NCBI GenBank assembly: GCA_016705005.1
Contig: JADIZB010000035.1
Coordinates: 1-64,000 of the forward strand
Length of the DNA stretch: 64,000 nucleotides
From: Bacteroidales bacterium
GTDB lineage: Bacteria > Bacteroidota > Bacteroidia > Bacteroidales > Lentimicrobiaceae
Reading direction: 5' to 3'
The notes under the pieces: generated by a model
Told to the model about the DNA's origin: nothing
Seen by the model: only the letters and a program-made list of their open reading frames with translations
Databases searched by the model: none
In this document: positions 52,858 to 61,481 of the stretch, piece by piece
Layout of the letters: each line of letters opens with the position of its first letter
Position numbering within the stretch: the first letter of the stretch is position 1
Translations under genes and position numbers: made by a program

Positions 52858-54045
52858 TCAGAAAGGGTAGTACCTGCCGGCCACCTCCTGATAAGAAGAT
52901 CCATCCGGGAAAACAGCCGGGGGTGCGAAATCCGGGTCTGAAAGGAAGCTTTCATCGGTCAGCGAAAGCAGGAATGCTTTCATCTCAGCCTTTTCCGTAG
53001 GGGTAAACTGAACGCCACCATTCGCCACATGGTGCATCAGGGCATTCACATAGGGTGACATCTTTACCTGGTGCGAATAAAAATCAATTACTTCGTCGAG
53101 TGTTTCAAACCGTCCATCGTGCATGTAGGGCCCGGTGAGACTGATGTTCCTCAGGGTGGTGGCCTTGTAGGCGCCACGGTCCTTCTCTTCTCCTGTAACC
53201 GCATAGCGGTCGCGGGTGTCGATGAACTCAGTATCCTTGCCGTTGTTATAGAACAGGTTGGTGGTGAAAAGCGGATTGCCGCTGCTGCCGTGGCAATGAA
53301 AACAGTCGCCGCCCTCTTCGGTGGTGAAGAGTATAAAACCGTTCAGTTCCTGTTGCGAAAGCTGAACCTCACCCCGCATATAACGGTCGAATTTCGAATT
53401 GGCCGACACCAGCGTTCTGACAAACTGGGCGATTGCCCTGCTGATGTTCTTCATGGTAACTGTTTCTGAGCCAAATGCTTCAGCGAACAGGGCGGGGTAG
53501 CCCGGGATCTGCTGAATCATTGCTTTGGTCCGGTTGGTATCCCCATACATTTCGTGGGGAGCCACTACGCCCATCCATACCAGGTCCTCAAGTGTTCTCC
53601 TGGAGACATCCGGGTTATCCTTACTGATCAGCCCGTTCCACAGGTACCCGTTGGGGTTCCATACCAGGTTGATGAGCGGCAGGGGCATATGGGGCGTGGG
53701 TGCCCCGCTGAGACCATAAGGATGGCCATCCTGAAAAACCGGATGATCCATGCCCGGCTCAAAGCTGTTTGACTGAAGGTGGCAGCTGCCACAGGTCATC
53801 AGTGAATCGTATGTGGTTCTTCCCGACAGGCGTCCGTCGTAGAAAAGATATCGTCCCAGTTCAATTCCTTCCACAGTCAGGGGATTGTCGGCCGGTATAT
53901 TGAGTTCCGTAGGGAAATAAGCGGGAATTTCAAGGGTATAGGGCGTTGGCACGTATGGTGCGGGGTCATTTTCATCACAGGCTGACAGGATCATCAATCC
54001 GGTGATCATCATCAGAAGCTGTCCGGCGAGTCGCGAAAAGTTCAT
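52858..54045 (-). CDS. Di-heme cytochrome c peroxidase (MauG/CcpA-like) lipoprotein
   Basis: The 395 residues begin with a lipoprotein signal (lipobox LSAC; MNFSRLAGQLLMMITGLMIL...). Two c-type heme sites are present, CGSCH at Cys85-His89 and CFHCH at Cys248-His252. The family also has LMTCGSCHLQSNSFEP and APHEMYGDTNRTK, and the later TLRNISLTGPYMHDGRFETLDEVI. It reduces peroxide with electrons from small cytochromes, or acts as a MauG-type oxidase, at the periplasmic face. The neighbours give no specific partner. Confidence 0.92.
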   Translation of the reverse strand: MNFSRLAGQLLMMITGLMILSACDENDPAPYVPTPYTLEIPAYFPTELNIPADNPLTVEGIELGRYLFYDGRLSGRTTYDSLMTCGSCHLQSNSFEPGMDHPVFQDGHPYGLSGAPTPHMPLPLINLVWNPNGYLWNGLISKDNPDVSRRTLEDLVWMGVVAPHEMYGDTNRTKAMIQQIPGYPALFAEAFGSETVTMKNISRAIAQFVRTLVSANSKFDRYMRGEVQLSQQELNGFILFTTEEGGDCFHCHGSSGNPLFTTNLFYNNGKDTEFIDTRDRYAVTGEEKDRGAYKATTLRNISLTGPYMHDGRFETLDEVIDFYSHQVKMSPYVNALMHHVANGGVQFTPTEKAEMKAFLLSLTDESFLSDPDFAPPAVFPDGSSYQEVAGRYYPF

Positions 54046-54320
54046 AAATAGCCATGTAGTTTAGGGTGATAAAGTTAATCAAAAGCCGGGCCGTAATGCA
54101 AGCTTCGGTCATTTTATCAGCTCCGGCTTCCGGACTTCTCCCCTGAAAAGATGAACAATGCTGCGGCCTTTGCCGCTTCGTTCCGGAGGATTGCAAAGTT
54201 ATAGCACATGCAGAAAGCCAGAACTATAACCCGAAAGACTGAAACAAATCAGTGGCTGTGCAAAAGAAAAATATCAGATACTGAAAATCGAATCACTGGT
54301 TTCAAATGCATGCGTGACGA

Positions 54321-54352
54321 TCTGAAAACTGCCCTGTAAATTGTTACCTTTG
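54321..54352 (+). promoter_or_regulatory. Promoter of the DUF2027-Smr gene
   Basis: TCTG (54321-54324), 20 bases, then TACCTTTG (54345-54352), a good match to TTTG-N20-TAnnTTTG. The leader is about 65 bases. Confidence 0.55.
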
Positions 54353-54422
54353 CAGCTTCTTAACAGACATCTCTCCGGAGTCTGACCAGACGACGGATTA
54401 CGCGATAACACCACACCAGACT

Positions 54423-55535
54423 ATGGACTTGAAGCCAGGCGATAAAGTACGTTTTTTAAATGAAAAAGGGGGTGGCATTGTCACCGGAATCCTCAGCAAC
54501 ACCATGGTGAATGTAGCCATTGAAGAGGGCTTTGTGGTGCCGGTGCAGGTAAAGGACCTGATTGTGATTGAACCGAAAGGGGCAGCCGATCGCTTCTTCG
54601 ACCGGCAGGTGAAAGTGAACCTTCCCGAAAAGCCTGCAACAGTTCCCGAAAAGGCAAAAGAACCCACCGCCCTTCCCGAAACAGGCAGCGACGACCGGAC
54701 CAGCTACCTTTACCGTCAATCGGGCATCCGTGCCATCGAAGGCATTTATATGGCTTTTGCCCCGCACGACCAGCAATGGCTTATTTCGGGCAACCTTGAT
54801 ATCTTCCTGATTAACAACACCGGGTACGACGCGCTGTTTTCCTTTTCACTTATGGAAGAAGAAAAAGGTTATGCAGGTGTTGATTATGATGTGATCCCAC
54901 CCTATTCAAAACTTCTGCTGGAGACCATCAGCCGCGATGACATCGAAGGCTGGTCGGACGGTGTGATGCAGGTGATTTTCCATAAAAATGAAATCAGCCC
55001 GATCCTCAGTCCGCTGCATGCCGCTTTCAAAATCAAGCCGGTCAGATTTTACAAGGAGACCAGCTATCAGGACTTCCCGCTCATCGGGTTGAAGGCTGTA
55101 CTCATCAATCTGGGCGACCTTGCCGGGCAGGTGATCATCTCTTCCACTGAAACATTTGCCAAATCTGGAATTGATCCGGCGGCGAAGCAGAAACTCTCGG
55201 CGCTGACTCCGGAAGCCGTGATCGATATACACAAAACGGCACCTTTTGAAGCCGAGGTTGACCTTCATATTTCGGCGCTGCGTCAGGATTATGCAGAAAT
55301 GCCGCAAAATGAAATCCTCATCTACCAGCTCGAGTACTTCAGCCGCATGCTCGAAAGTGCCATCGCGCACAATTACACCAAGGTGACCTTTATCCATGGA
55401 ATAGGTAACGGAACGCTGAAGACAGCCATCAAGTCGCGGCTGGCCGAATACGATCATCTCGAGATCCGCAATGCCCCTTTTGCAAAATTCGGGTATGGCG
55501 CGGTGGAAGTGGTGATCAGCCAGAAAGGGAACTGA
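54423..55535 (+). CDS. DUF2027 and Smr domain protein
   Basis: The 370 residues have an N-terminal DUF2027 small barrel (MDLKPGDKVRFLNEKGGGIVTGILSNTMV) and a Pro-rich linker. A central beta-sandwich (about 115-255; WLISGNLDIFLINNTGYDALFSFSL) follows. The C-terminus is a Smr domain with EVDLHISAL and FIHGIGNGTLKTAI. The HGxG motif of Smr binds or nicks nucleic acid. This architecture is common in Bacteroidetes, possibly in ribosome rescue or RNA turnover, but is not established. It is a single gene with a clear promoter. Confidence 0.88.
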   Translation: MDLKPGDKVRFLNEKGGGIVTGILSNTMVNVAIEEGFVVPVQVKDLIVIEPKGAADRFFDRQVKVNLPEKPATVPEKAKEPTALPETGSDDRTSYLYRQSGIRAIEGIYMAFAPHDQQWLISGNLDIFLINNTGYDALFSFSLMEEEKGYAGVDYDVIPPYSKLLLETISRDDIEGWSDGVMQVIFHKNEISPILSPLHAAFKIKPVRFYKETSYQDFPLIGLKAVLINLGDLAGQVIISSTETFAKSGIDPAAKQKLSALTPEAVIDIHKTAPFEAEVDLHISALRQDYAEMPQNEILIYQLEYFSRMLESAIAHNYTKVTFIHGIGNGTLKTAIKSRLAEYDHLEIRNAPFAKFGYGAVEVVISQKGN

Positions 55536-56300
55536 GTTGTGCAGCGGGTTGCACCGGTTTGTTTTGAGCAGGGGAGCGTAAAGGCGAAAGAGCGATGGAG
55601 CGACTTAATCGCAAATAGCCCATCCGTGGTTAGAATGGGCACGGCCGCCGTATTCCTTCAATTCCTGAATAATTAATCAGGCATAAAACAGATTTTCTAT
55701 GCCCCGGAAGTAAACTCCGGATATGGGTATTCAATTTTCACATGTGGAAAATAAACTTTTTCAGCAGGAAAATCTGATTCTCATCTGTGAAAGGGGGCTA
55801 TAAATCTCTGAATTCGCACACTTCATCAGGTGCCTGCAGCAGGCTTCACCCAGATTTCCTTCCTCCCCTGCTGATACTCGTTTATAGCTGATTTAGACCA
55901 TTCCCGGATGCGTGGAATGTATTTGGTTTCGATTTCTTCTCCTTTTCAGCAGTTACTGCTTGTAAATAATCCAGGATTATTTACACCCGCTTTTGCCTGG
56001 CTTGTTCCGTTATAACTGGCAGAAAGTTAGAAGGGTGATTACTCCATCATAAATGGCAATATACACGCAACCAAAATCTCAAATTATGTATTATATTTGA
56101 ACTGGGTTGCAAAATCTTTTAACCTTGACAAAGAGGCTAAACCTGTTAATAGCCTTACATATCCATTTGTTGGTTGCTTTATTTTAGATAGCAGGGGTTT
56201 GGTGCCCGGGAGGTTATTTTATTAAAATGCAATTGATCATCCGGTATAAGCCAATTCTAAAAGAACATCATTCAGAGGAAAGTAAATTAAGTACCAACCA
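55536..56300. other. 765-base gene-free gap with a low-complexity relic
   Basis: A GTGCA/TGCAC stem near 55540-55556 may end the DUF2027 transcript. Near 55577-55612 the motif GGCGAAAGAGCGATGGAGCGAC is the reverse complement of the units of the 23740-24390 array. The rest is AT-rich with no open frame of note and no good -33/-7 pair ahead of 56301. Confidence 0.45.
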
Positions 56301-58922
56301 TTGGAAAACATGAAAAAAGGTAAGACCAATAAAGAAGATGCTGTTTCTCAACCTTCAGAGCCTGAAATTTCAAATGAGATCAGGTTTCCAATTGTAGGTA
56401 TTGGTGCATCGGCAGGAGGACTGGAAGCATTGGAACTATTTTTCGGGAATGTACCAAAAAATTGCGGAATAGCTTTCGTGGTCATTCAGCACCTTGACCC
56501 AAATCACACCGGAATAATGCCCGAACTCCTGCAGCGGATTACCGGTATGAAAGTGCTGCAGGTAACAGATCAGATGCAGGTTAAGACCAATCATGTATAT
56601 GTAATACCGCCAAACAAAAGCATGTCTATTTTAAACGGCAATTTGCATTTGTTTGAACCTGTCGAGTTGCGTGGGTTGCGGCTGCCGGTAGATTATTTTT
56701 TCCGTTCGCTGGCCGAAGATCAAAACGAAAGAAGCATTGGCGTAATTCTCTCGGGTATGGGCAGCGACGGCAGCCTGGGACTAAAAGCCATAAAAGAAAA
56801 AAACGGCATCGTGGCGGTGCAGGACCCATCGACCGCCAAATTTGATGGTATGCCCCAAAGTGCTGTAAATTCAGTGATTGTTGATATAGTGGCATCAGCA
56901 TCAGAACTTCCCTCAAAATTAATTTCGTTTCTTAAACTCAGTCCGGCCATTGCCCGGAAAACCACCATTGATGACAAAAGCATAAGCAATCTTGAAAAAA
57001 TTGTGATTTTGCTGCGGGCACAAACCGGGCACGATTTTTCGCAATACAAAAAAAACACCTTGTTCCGGCGTATTGAAAGGCGCATGAACGTGCATCAGAT
57101 TGATAAAATTGCAAATTACGTCCGGTTTTTGCAGGAAAATCCAAAAGAACTGGATATACTCTTTAAAGAGTTATTGATAGGGGTAACCAATTTTTTCCGC
57201 GATGCTGCTGTCTGGAAAAAACTCAAAGAAAAAGTGTTACCCGATTTATTTAACGAATTGCCAAACGGGCATGTTATGCGGGCGTGGATTACGGGCTGTT
57301 CAACAGGTGAAGAAGCCTATTCCCTGGCAATAGTTTTCCGGGAAGTCTACGAAACAGTAAAACACGAAAAAAATTTCACTTTACAGATATTTGCCACCGA
57401 CATTGATGCTGATGCCATTGAAATTGCCAGAAAAGGATTTTTCAGTGCAAATATTGCCACTGATGTTTCGCCAGAACGGATAAGCCAGTTTTTCATTAAA
57501 GAAGAAAACGGGTTTCGGGTAAACACAAGCATACGCGAAATGGTGGTATTTGCACCCCATGATGTGATAAAAGACCCTCCATTCACAAAACTGGACTTGC
57601 TTTTATGCCGCAATTTATTAATTTACCTGGAGCCCGAATTGCAGAAGAAGCTCATGAATCTGTTTCATTACAGCCTCAGTGCCGGAGGAGTGATGATGCT
57701 TGGCAGCGCCGAAAACGAAAACTCTCAAAACAAACAATTTGTTCCGCTCGATGCCAGATTAAAACTTTACAAACGCTCCTTAATTCCATCAACCAATGAA
57801 ATGGTTGACTTTCCAAGTTCATTTACCCATTCAAAAGCAACATTACCAAAAGAAATAAAACCAGTAAAAGTGGCAGAAAACATTCAAATCCTTACCGATC
57901 AGTTGCTATTGCAGCGGTTTGCACCAGCCAGTGTACTGATTAACACCGATGGCGATATCTTATACATTACAGGCAAAACGGGTAAATATCTGGAACCTGC
58001 AGCAGGCAAAGCCAACTGGAACATTTATGCCATGGCGCGCGAGGGGTTACGCAACGAACTTCAGGGGGCAATACGCCGGGCAAAACAAAACTACGATGCA
58101 ATAAAATTGCACAATATAAAAGTCGGAACAAACGGAGGAACACAGTTTGTTGATGTTACCCTTCAACTCATTGTAAAGCCCGATGCTCTGAAAGGAACAA
58201 TCATTATCATCTTTTATGAAGTGGCAGATATGCCAAAACCAACTACCCGAAAATCTAAAAAAGGAAATCTATCAACCATTCGGGAACAGGAACTGGAACT
58301 TGAATTGCAACGTACAAGCGAAGAGCTGCAAAGCACACGCGAAGAAATGCAGACCACGCAGGAAGAGTTAAAATCGTCGAATGAAGAAATGCAATCAACC
58401 AACGAAGAACTTCAATCGACCAACGAAGAACTTACCACATCGAAGGAAGAAATGCAAAGCCTGAATGAAGAGCTGCAAACCGTAAACATTGAATTGCAAA
58501 GTAAAATAAACGATTTCATGGTTGCCAACAACGACATGAAAAACCTGTTGAACAGCACCGACATTGCAACCCTGTTTCTCGACAAAGAATTAAATATCCG
58601 GCGCTATACCGACACCATAACAAAACTCTTCAAATTACGACCTACGGATATTGGCCGGCCATTTACCGACATGGTTACCGATTTGCAATACCCTGAAATA
58701 ACCAACCATGCACAAGAAGTTTTACGAACACTTGTATTTAAAGAAAGCGATATTTCAACAAACGACCAGCGATGGTTTACCGTTCGAATCATGCCCTACC
58801 GCACCTACGATGACCACATCGACGGGCTGGTAATCACATTTATTGACATCACAAAAGCCAAAAAACTGGAAGAAGAATTAAACAACACCATTGGATTATT
58901 GCGTGAACATGATTTATTGTAA
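56301..58922 (+). CDS. CheB-CheR fusion protein with coiled coil and PAS domain
   Basis: The 873 residues comprise three parts. A CheB methylesterase domain (about 25-215) carries the triad Ser37 (GASAGGLEAL), His64 (IQHLDPNH) and Asp156 (SGMGSDGS). A CheR methyltransferase (about 235-490) has FFRDAAVW, ITGCSTGEEAYSLA and LLLCRNLLIY. The third part runs from a PAS-like segment (540-645) through a long coiled coil (about 665-745; EEMQTTQEELKSSNEEMQ) to a final PAS (about 748-860). There is no CheY receiver on CheB and no chemoreceptor gene nearby. The enzyme probably modifies signalling proteins tied to the adjoining hybrid kinase, from which it is now separated by a transposase insertion. The start could also be the Met at 56310. 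Confidence 0.92.
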   Translation: MENMKKGKTNKEDAVSQPSEPEISNEIRFPIVGIGASAGGLEALELFFGNVPKNCGIAFVVIQHLDPNHTGIMPELLQRITGMKVLQVTDQMQVKTNHVYVIPPNKSMSILNGNLHLFEPVELRGLRLPVDYFFRSLAEDQNERSIGVILSGMGSDGSLGLKAIKEKNGIVAVQDPSTAKFDGMPQSAVNSVIVDIVASASELPSKLISFLKLSPAIARKTTIDDKSISNLEKIVILLRAQTGHDFSQYKKNTLFRRIERRMNVHQIDKIANYVRFLQENPKELDILFKELLIGVTNFFRDAAVWKKLKEKVLPDLFNELPNGHVMRAWITGCSTGEEAYSLAIVFREVYETVKHEKNFTLQIFATDIDADAIEIARKGFFSANIATDVSPERISQFFIKEENGFRVNTSIREMVVFAPHDVIKDPPFTKLDLLLCRNLLIYLEPELQKKLMNLFHYSLSAGGVMMLGSAENENSQNKQFVPLDARLKLYKRSLIPSTNEMVDFPSSFTHSKATLPKEIKPVKVAENIQILTDQLLLQRFAPASVLINTDGDILYITGKTGKYLEPAAGKANWNIYAMAREGLRNELQGAIRRAKQNYDAIKLHNIKVGTNGGTQFVDVTLQLIVKPDALKGTIIIIFYEVADMPKPTTRKSKKGNLSTIREQELELELQRTSEELQSTREEMQTTQEELKSSNEEMQSTNEELQSTNEELTTSKEEMQSLNEELQTVNIELQSKINDFMVANNDMKNLLNSTDIATLFLDKELNIRRYTDTITKLFKLRPTDIGRPFTDMVTDLQYPEITNHAQEVLRTLVFKESDISTNDQRWFTVRIMPYRTYDDHIDGLVITFIDITKAKKLEEELNNTIGLLREHDLL

Positions 58923-58964
58923 ACAAACCCTTCGAAGGTCTTCGACCGCTCGAAGGGTTTGTTT
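58921..58964. repeat. REP-type hairpin left of the RAYT, doubling as terminator of the CheB-CheR gene
   Basis: AAACAAACCCTTCGA and TCGAAGGGTTTGTTT form a perfect 15-bp stem enclosing an inner GGTC/GACC stem. It begins at the stop codon of the upstream gene. The matching hairpin at 59567-59600 has the same core, with compensating changes (CCC/GGG versus CTC/GAG). Confidence 0.85.
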
Positions 58965-58979
58965 ATTAAAAATAACGTT

Positions 58980-59603
58980 ATGCAAAAGAAAATTCCATTA
59001 GAACCGGAGCATTACTATCACATTTACAATCATGCAAATGGTTTTGAGAATTTCTTTAAAGATAAAAACGATTATGCCAATTTCCTGACCCTCTACATAG
59101 AATATATAGTGCCGATTTGTGAAACTTTTGCCTATTGTTTAATGCCAAATCATTTCCATTTTTTTGTCCGGATAAAGCCAGAAGCTGAATTAATTAGAAC
59201 ACTGAAAATAAATAATGAAACAAGTAAAATTGAAACCGGTACAATCAGTTACCGGTTTTCACACTATTTTAACAGTTATGCTCAAGCTTACAACAAAAAA
59301 TTTCAAAGAAGCGGAAGTTTATTTAGAAGTACTTTTAAACGAAAACCTGTAATAACCGAAGAATATTTTATCAAATTAGTTCACTATATTCATTCAAATC
59401 CGGTACATGACGGATTTGTTGAAAGAATTGAGCGATGGGAACATTCTTCTTATAATGCATTTTTGTTAGATACGGAATCATTTCTTAACAAAGCTACTGT
59501 TATTGAACACTTTGGTGATTTAGATAATTTTAAACTCGTTCATCAAAACAGTTTTAATATGAAACCAACTCTTCGAGGGTCTTCGACCGCTCGAAGAGTT
59601 TAA
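58980..59603 (+). CDS. REP-associated tyrosine transposase (RAYT, Y1 family)
   Basis: The start is set at 58980 (MQKKIPLEPEHYYHIYNHAN) because the earlier ATG at 58959 lies inside the left REP hairpin. The 207 residues have the Y1 transposase fold, with the metal-binding HUH motif CLMPNHFHFFVRI and the catalytic Tyr in LVHYIHSNPVHDGFV. RAYTs are single-copy, usually immobile relatives of IS200/IS605 transposases that spread REP hairpins. The last codons (TLRGSSTARRV) and stop are supplied by the right REP. AT-rich composition and insertion between two genes of a signalling operon point to acquisition. Confidence 0.92.
   Translation: MQKKIPLEPEHYYHIYNHANGFENFFKDKNDYANFLTLYIEYIVPICETFAYCLMPNHFHFFVRIKPEAELIRTLKINNETSKIETGTISYRFSHYFNSYAQAYNKKFQRSGSLFRSTFKRKPVITEEYFIKLVHYIHSNPVHDGFVERIERWEHSSYNAFLLDTESFLNKATVIEHFGDLDNFKLVHQNSFNMKPTLRGSSTARRV
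59567..59600. repeat. REP-type hairpin at the 3' end of the RAYT gene
   Basis: AACTCTTCGA and TCGAAGAGTT with inner GGTC-TTC-GACC. It carries two base-pair-preserving changes relative to the left hairpin and overlaps the final codons of the transposase. Confidence 0.85.
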
Positions 59604-59618
59604 CAATAGAATTAAAAC

Positions 59619-59655
59619 ACAACCACATCAAGGGTTTTCGACCCTTGGTGCGGTT
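59619..59655. repeat. Third REP-like hairpin
   Basis: AACCACATCAAGGGT and ACCCTTGGTGCGGTT pair around TTTCG with two imperfect pairs. The TTCGACC core is shared with the two REP hairpins, but the arms differ. It lies 26 bases before the histidine kinase gene and may end leftward or rightward transcripts. Confidence 0.6.
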
Positions 59656-59680
59656 AAAATAACATAATCTATATCAGCTC

Positions 59681-60448
59681 ATGAAAAAGCAAAACGAAAA
59701 GTTAACCAATGCTGCATTGCTTCGCCAAAAGGCAGAAGAGCAATTGAAAAGTCAGCAATCCAAAACAAGTTTGTCTTTTTCTGAACCTGACCTGTTGAAA
59801 TTGATTCACGAATTGGAAGTGCATCAGATTGAACTTGAAATGCAAAATGAAGAACTTGTACTTGCAAAAGAAAAAGCTGAACTGGCGGAAGAGAAATATA
59901 CCGAACTCTATGATTTTGCACCTTCGGGTTACATTTCACTTTCAAAAAAGGGTGAAATTCTGGAACTGAATTTCGCTGCCGCCAGAATTCTTGGAAAGGA
60001 ACGTACAAAACTGATAAAAAAGCAATTTGATTTCTTTGTTTCGATTAACACTCAACTGACTTTTAATCTTTTTTTACACGAGGTTTTTACAAGTAAACTA
60101 AAACAAACCTGCGAAGTAATCATAGCAACCGAAGGCAATTTGCCGATTTATGTGAATATCGACGGCATTGTCAGCTTGAATAATGAATTATGTCTTTTGA
60201 CTTTGATTGATATTACAGAAAGGAAAAGTGCTGAAAGAAATTTATTGGAAGAGAAAGAACATGTTGAAGTAAGCGAAAATAAATATAGGACGTTAGCGGA
60301 AAATTCCCCTGCAATTATTTACAGGATTCTGCTTAAACCCTCATTTAAATTTGAATATGTAAGTCCGGTAGTAACTGAAGTTACAGGTTATACGCCCGAA
60401 GATCATTATGCCGACCCTGACTTAGGGCTTCAAAATGGTGCATCCTGA
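59681..60448 (+). CDS. Hybrid histidine kinase, N-terminal fragment (coiled coil, PAS1, part of PAS2)
   Basis: The 255-residue frame opens the multi-PAS kinase. A helical start (KKQNEKLTNAALLRQKAEEQ...) and a coiled coil (HELEVHQIELEMQNEELVLAK) are followed by PAS1 (YTELYDFAPSGYISLSKKGEILEL). The first half of PAS2 (YRTLAENSPAIIYRIL...YTPEDHYADPDLGLQ) follows. The frame ends in the run CAAAATGG. Reading AAA for AAAA joins it to the next fragment as ...DLGLQMVHPDD..., so the stop is probably a one-base error or a recent mutation. Before the RAYT insertion it was probably co-transcribed with the CheB-CheR gene. Confidence 0.8.
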   Translation: MKKQNEKLTNAALLRQKAEEQLKSQQSKTSLSFSEPDLLKLIHELEVHQIELEMQNEELVLAKEKAELAEEKYTELYDFAPSGYISLSKKGEILELNFAAARILGKERTKLIKKQFDFFVSINTQLTFNLFLHEVFTSKLKQTCEVIIATEGNLPIYVNIDGIVSLNNELCLLTLIDITERKSAERNLLEEKEHVEVSENKYRTLAENSPAIIYRILLKPSFKFEYVSPVVTEVTGYTPEDHYADPDLGLQNGAS

Positions 60449-61481
60449 CGACAGGATGATCCTTGAAAAAACTACAACTCAGAAAACACAGGGTGAACCA
60501 ACTGTTTTGCGTTGGATAAAAAAAGACGGAAAGATAATATGGACTGAACAGCGAAATGTGATGATTCTTGATTCAGCGGGCGATCCGGTTGCTATTGAAG
60601 GAATTGCGGTAGACATTACTTTGCAGAAAGAGGCAGAAATAGCTTTGCACATGAACAAAGATCTGCTGAACGCCAGTCAGCGTCTGAGCAAGACCGGCGG
60701 CTGGGAGTGGAATGTTGAAACACAAACCATGTACTGGACGGAAGAAACCTATAGGATTCACGACCTTACGCCTTCCAGTGTTAAGCCTGAAGGCAGCGAG
60801 TACATCAGATTAAGCTCAGAATGTTATCGTCCGGAGGATCGCCCTGTAATACTGGCTGCATTTCAGCGATGCCAGGAGGAAGGGCAACCCTATGACCTGG
60901 AGTTCCCTTTCACCTCTGTAAAAGGGCGTCAGCTTTGGATACGGACTATAGCCGAGCCAGTAATTGAGAATGGTAAATCCATCAGGATCATCGGTAACAT
61001 CATTGACATAACCGGGCGCAAGAAAGCTGAGGAGGCATTGCGCAAGAGCGAGGACAGATTGCATACCGCCAGAGAAGCTATACTGGATTCCTTCCTGATC
61101 TTTAGCGCTGAACGGGATGAACAGGGGAACATTTCTGATTTCATCTTTACAGATATTAACGCCAATGCTGAGAAAATGCTGCAATTAACAAGCAGGCAAC
61201 TGATCGGCAAACGAATGTGTGAAGAATTGCCGATAAACCGTACCAACGGCTTCTTTGAAAAATACAGGAACGTGGTCGAAACGGGCATTCCCCTGGAAGA
61301 AGAATTTTATCTTCCGGATACTCACGTTCCCGCTGCATGGTACTACCATCAGGTGGTCAAATGCGGCGACGGCATTGCCATCTCTCATCGGGACATATCC
61401 GAACGCAAACTCGCAGAAGAAATTATGTCCCAACCCTTGAATATCGCTTTCTCGACAAACGTGGCCAATGGCATTGGATAG
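60435..61481 (+). CDS. Hybrid histidine kinase, middle fragment (PAS2 to PAS4)
   Basis: The 348-residue frame carries the rest of PAS2 (MVHPDDRMILEKTT...GIAVDITLQKEAE). PAS3 with PAC motif (SKTGGWEWNVETQTMYWTEE...NIIDITGRKKAEE) and PAS4 (AILDSFLIFSAERDEQGNISD...ISHRDISERKLAEE) follow. It leaves the frame near 61430, where the next fragment continues. No kinase catalytic part is here. Internal starts are unlikely to be used, and the fragment belongs to the 59681-63466 gene. Confidence 0.7.
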   Translation: MVHPDDRMILEKTTTQKTQGEPTVLRWIKKDGKIIWTEQRNVMILDSAGDPVAIEGIAVDITLQKEAEIALHMNKDLLNASQRLSKTGGWEWNVETQTMYWTEETYRIHDLTPSSVKPEGSEYIRLSSECYRPEDRPVILAAFQRCQEEGQPYDLEFPFTSVKGRQLWIRTIAEPVIENGKSIRIIGNIIDITGRKKAEEALRKSEDRLHTAREAILDSFLIFSAERDEQGNISDFIFTDINANAEKMLQLTSRQLIGKRMCEELPINRTNGFFEKYRNVVETGIPLEEEFYLPDTHVPAAWYYHQVVKCGDGIAISHRDISERKLAEEIMSQPLNIAFSTNVANGIG

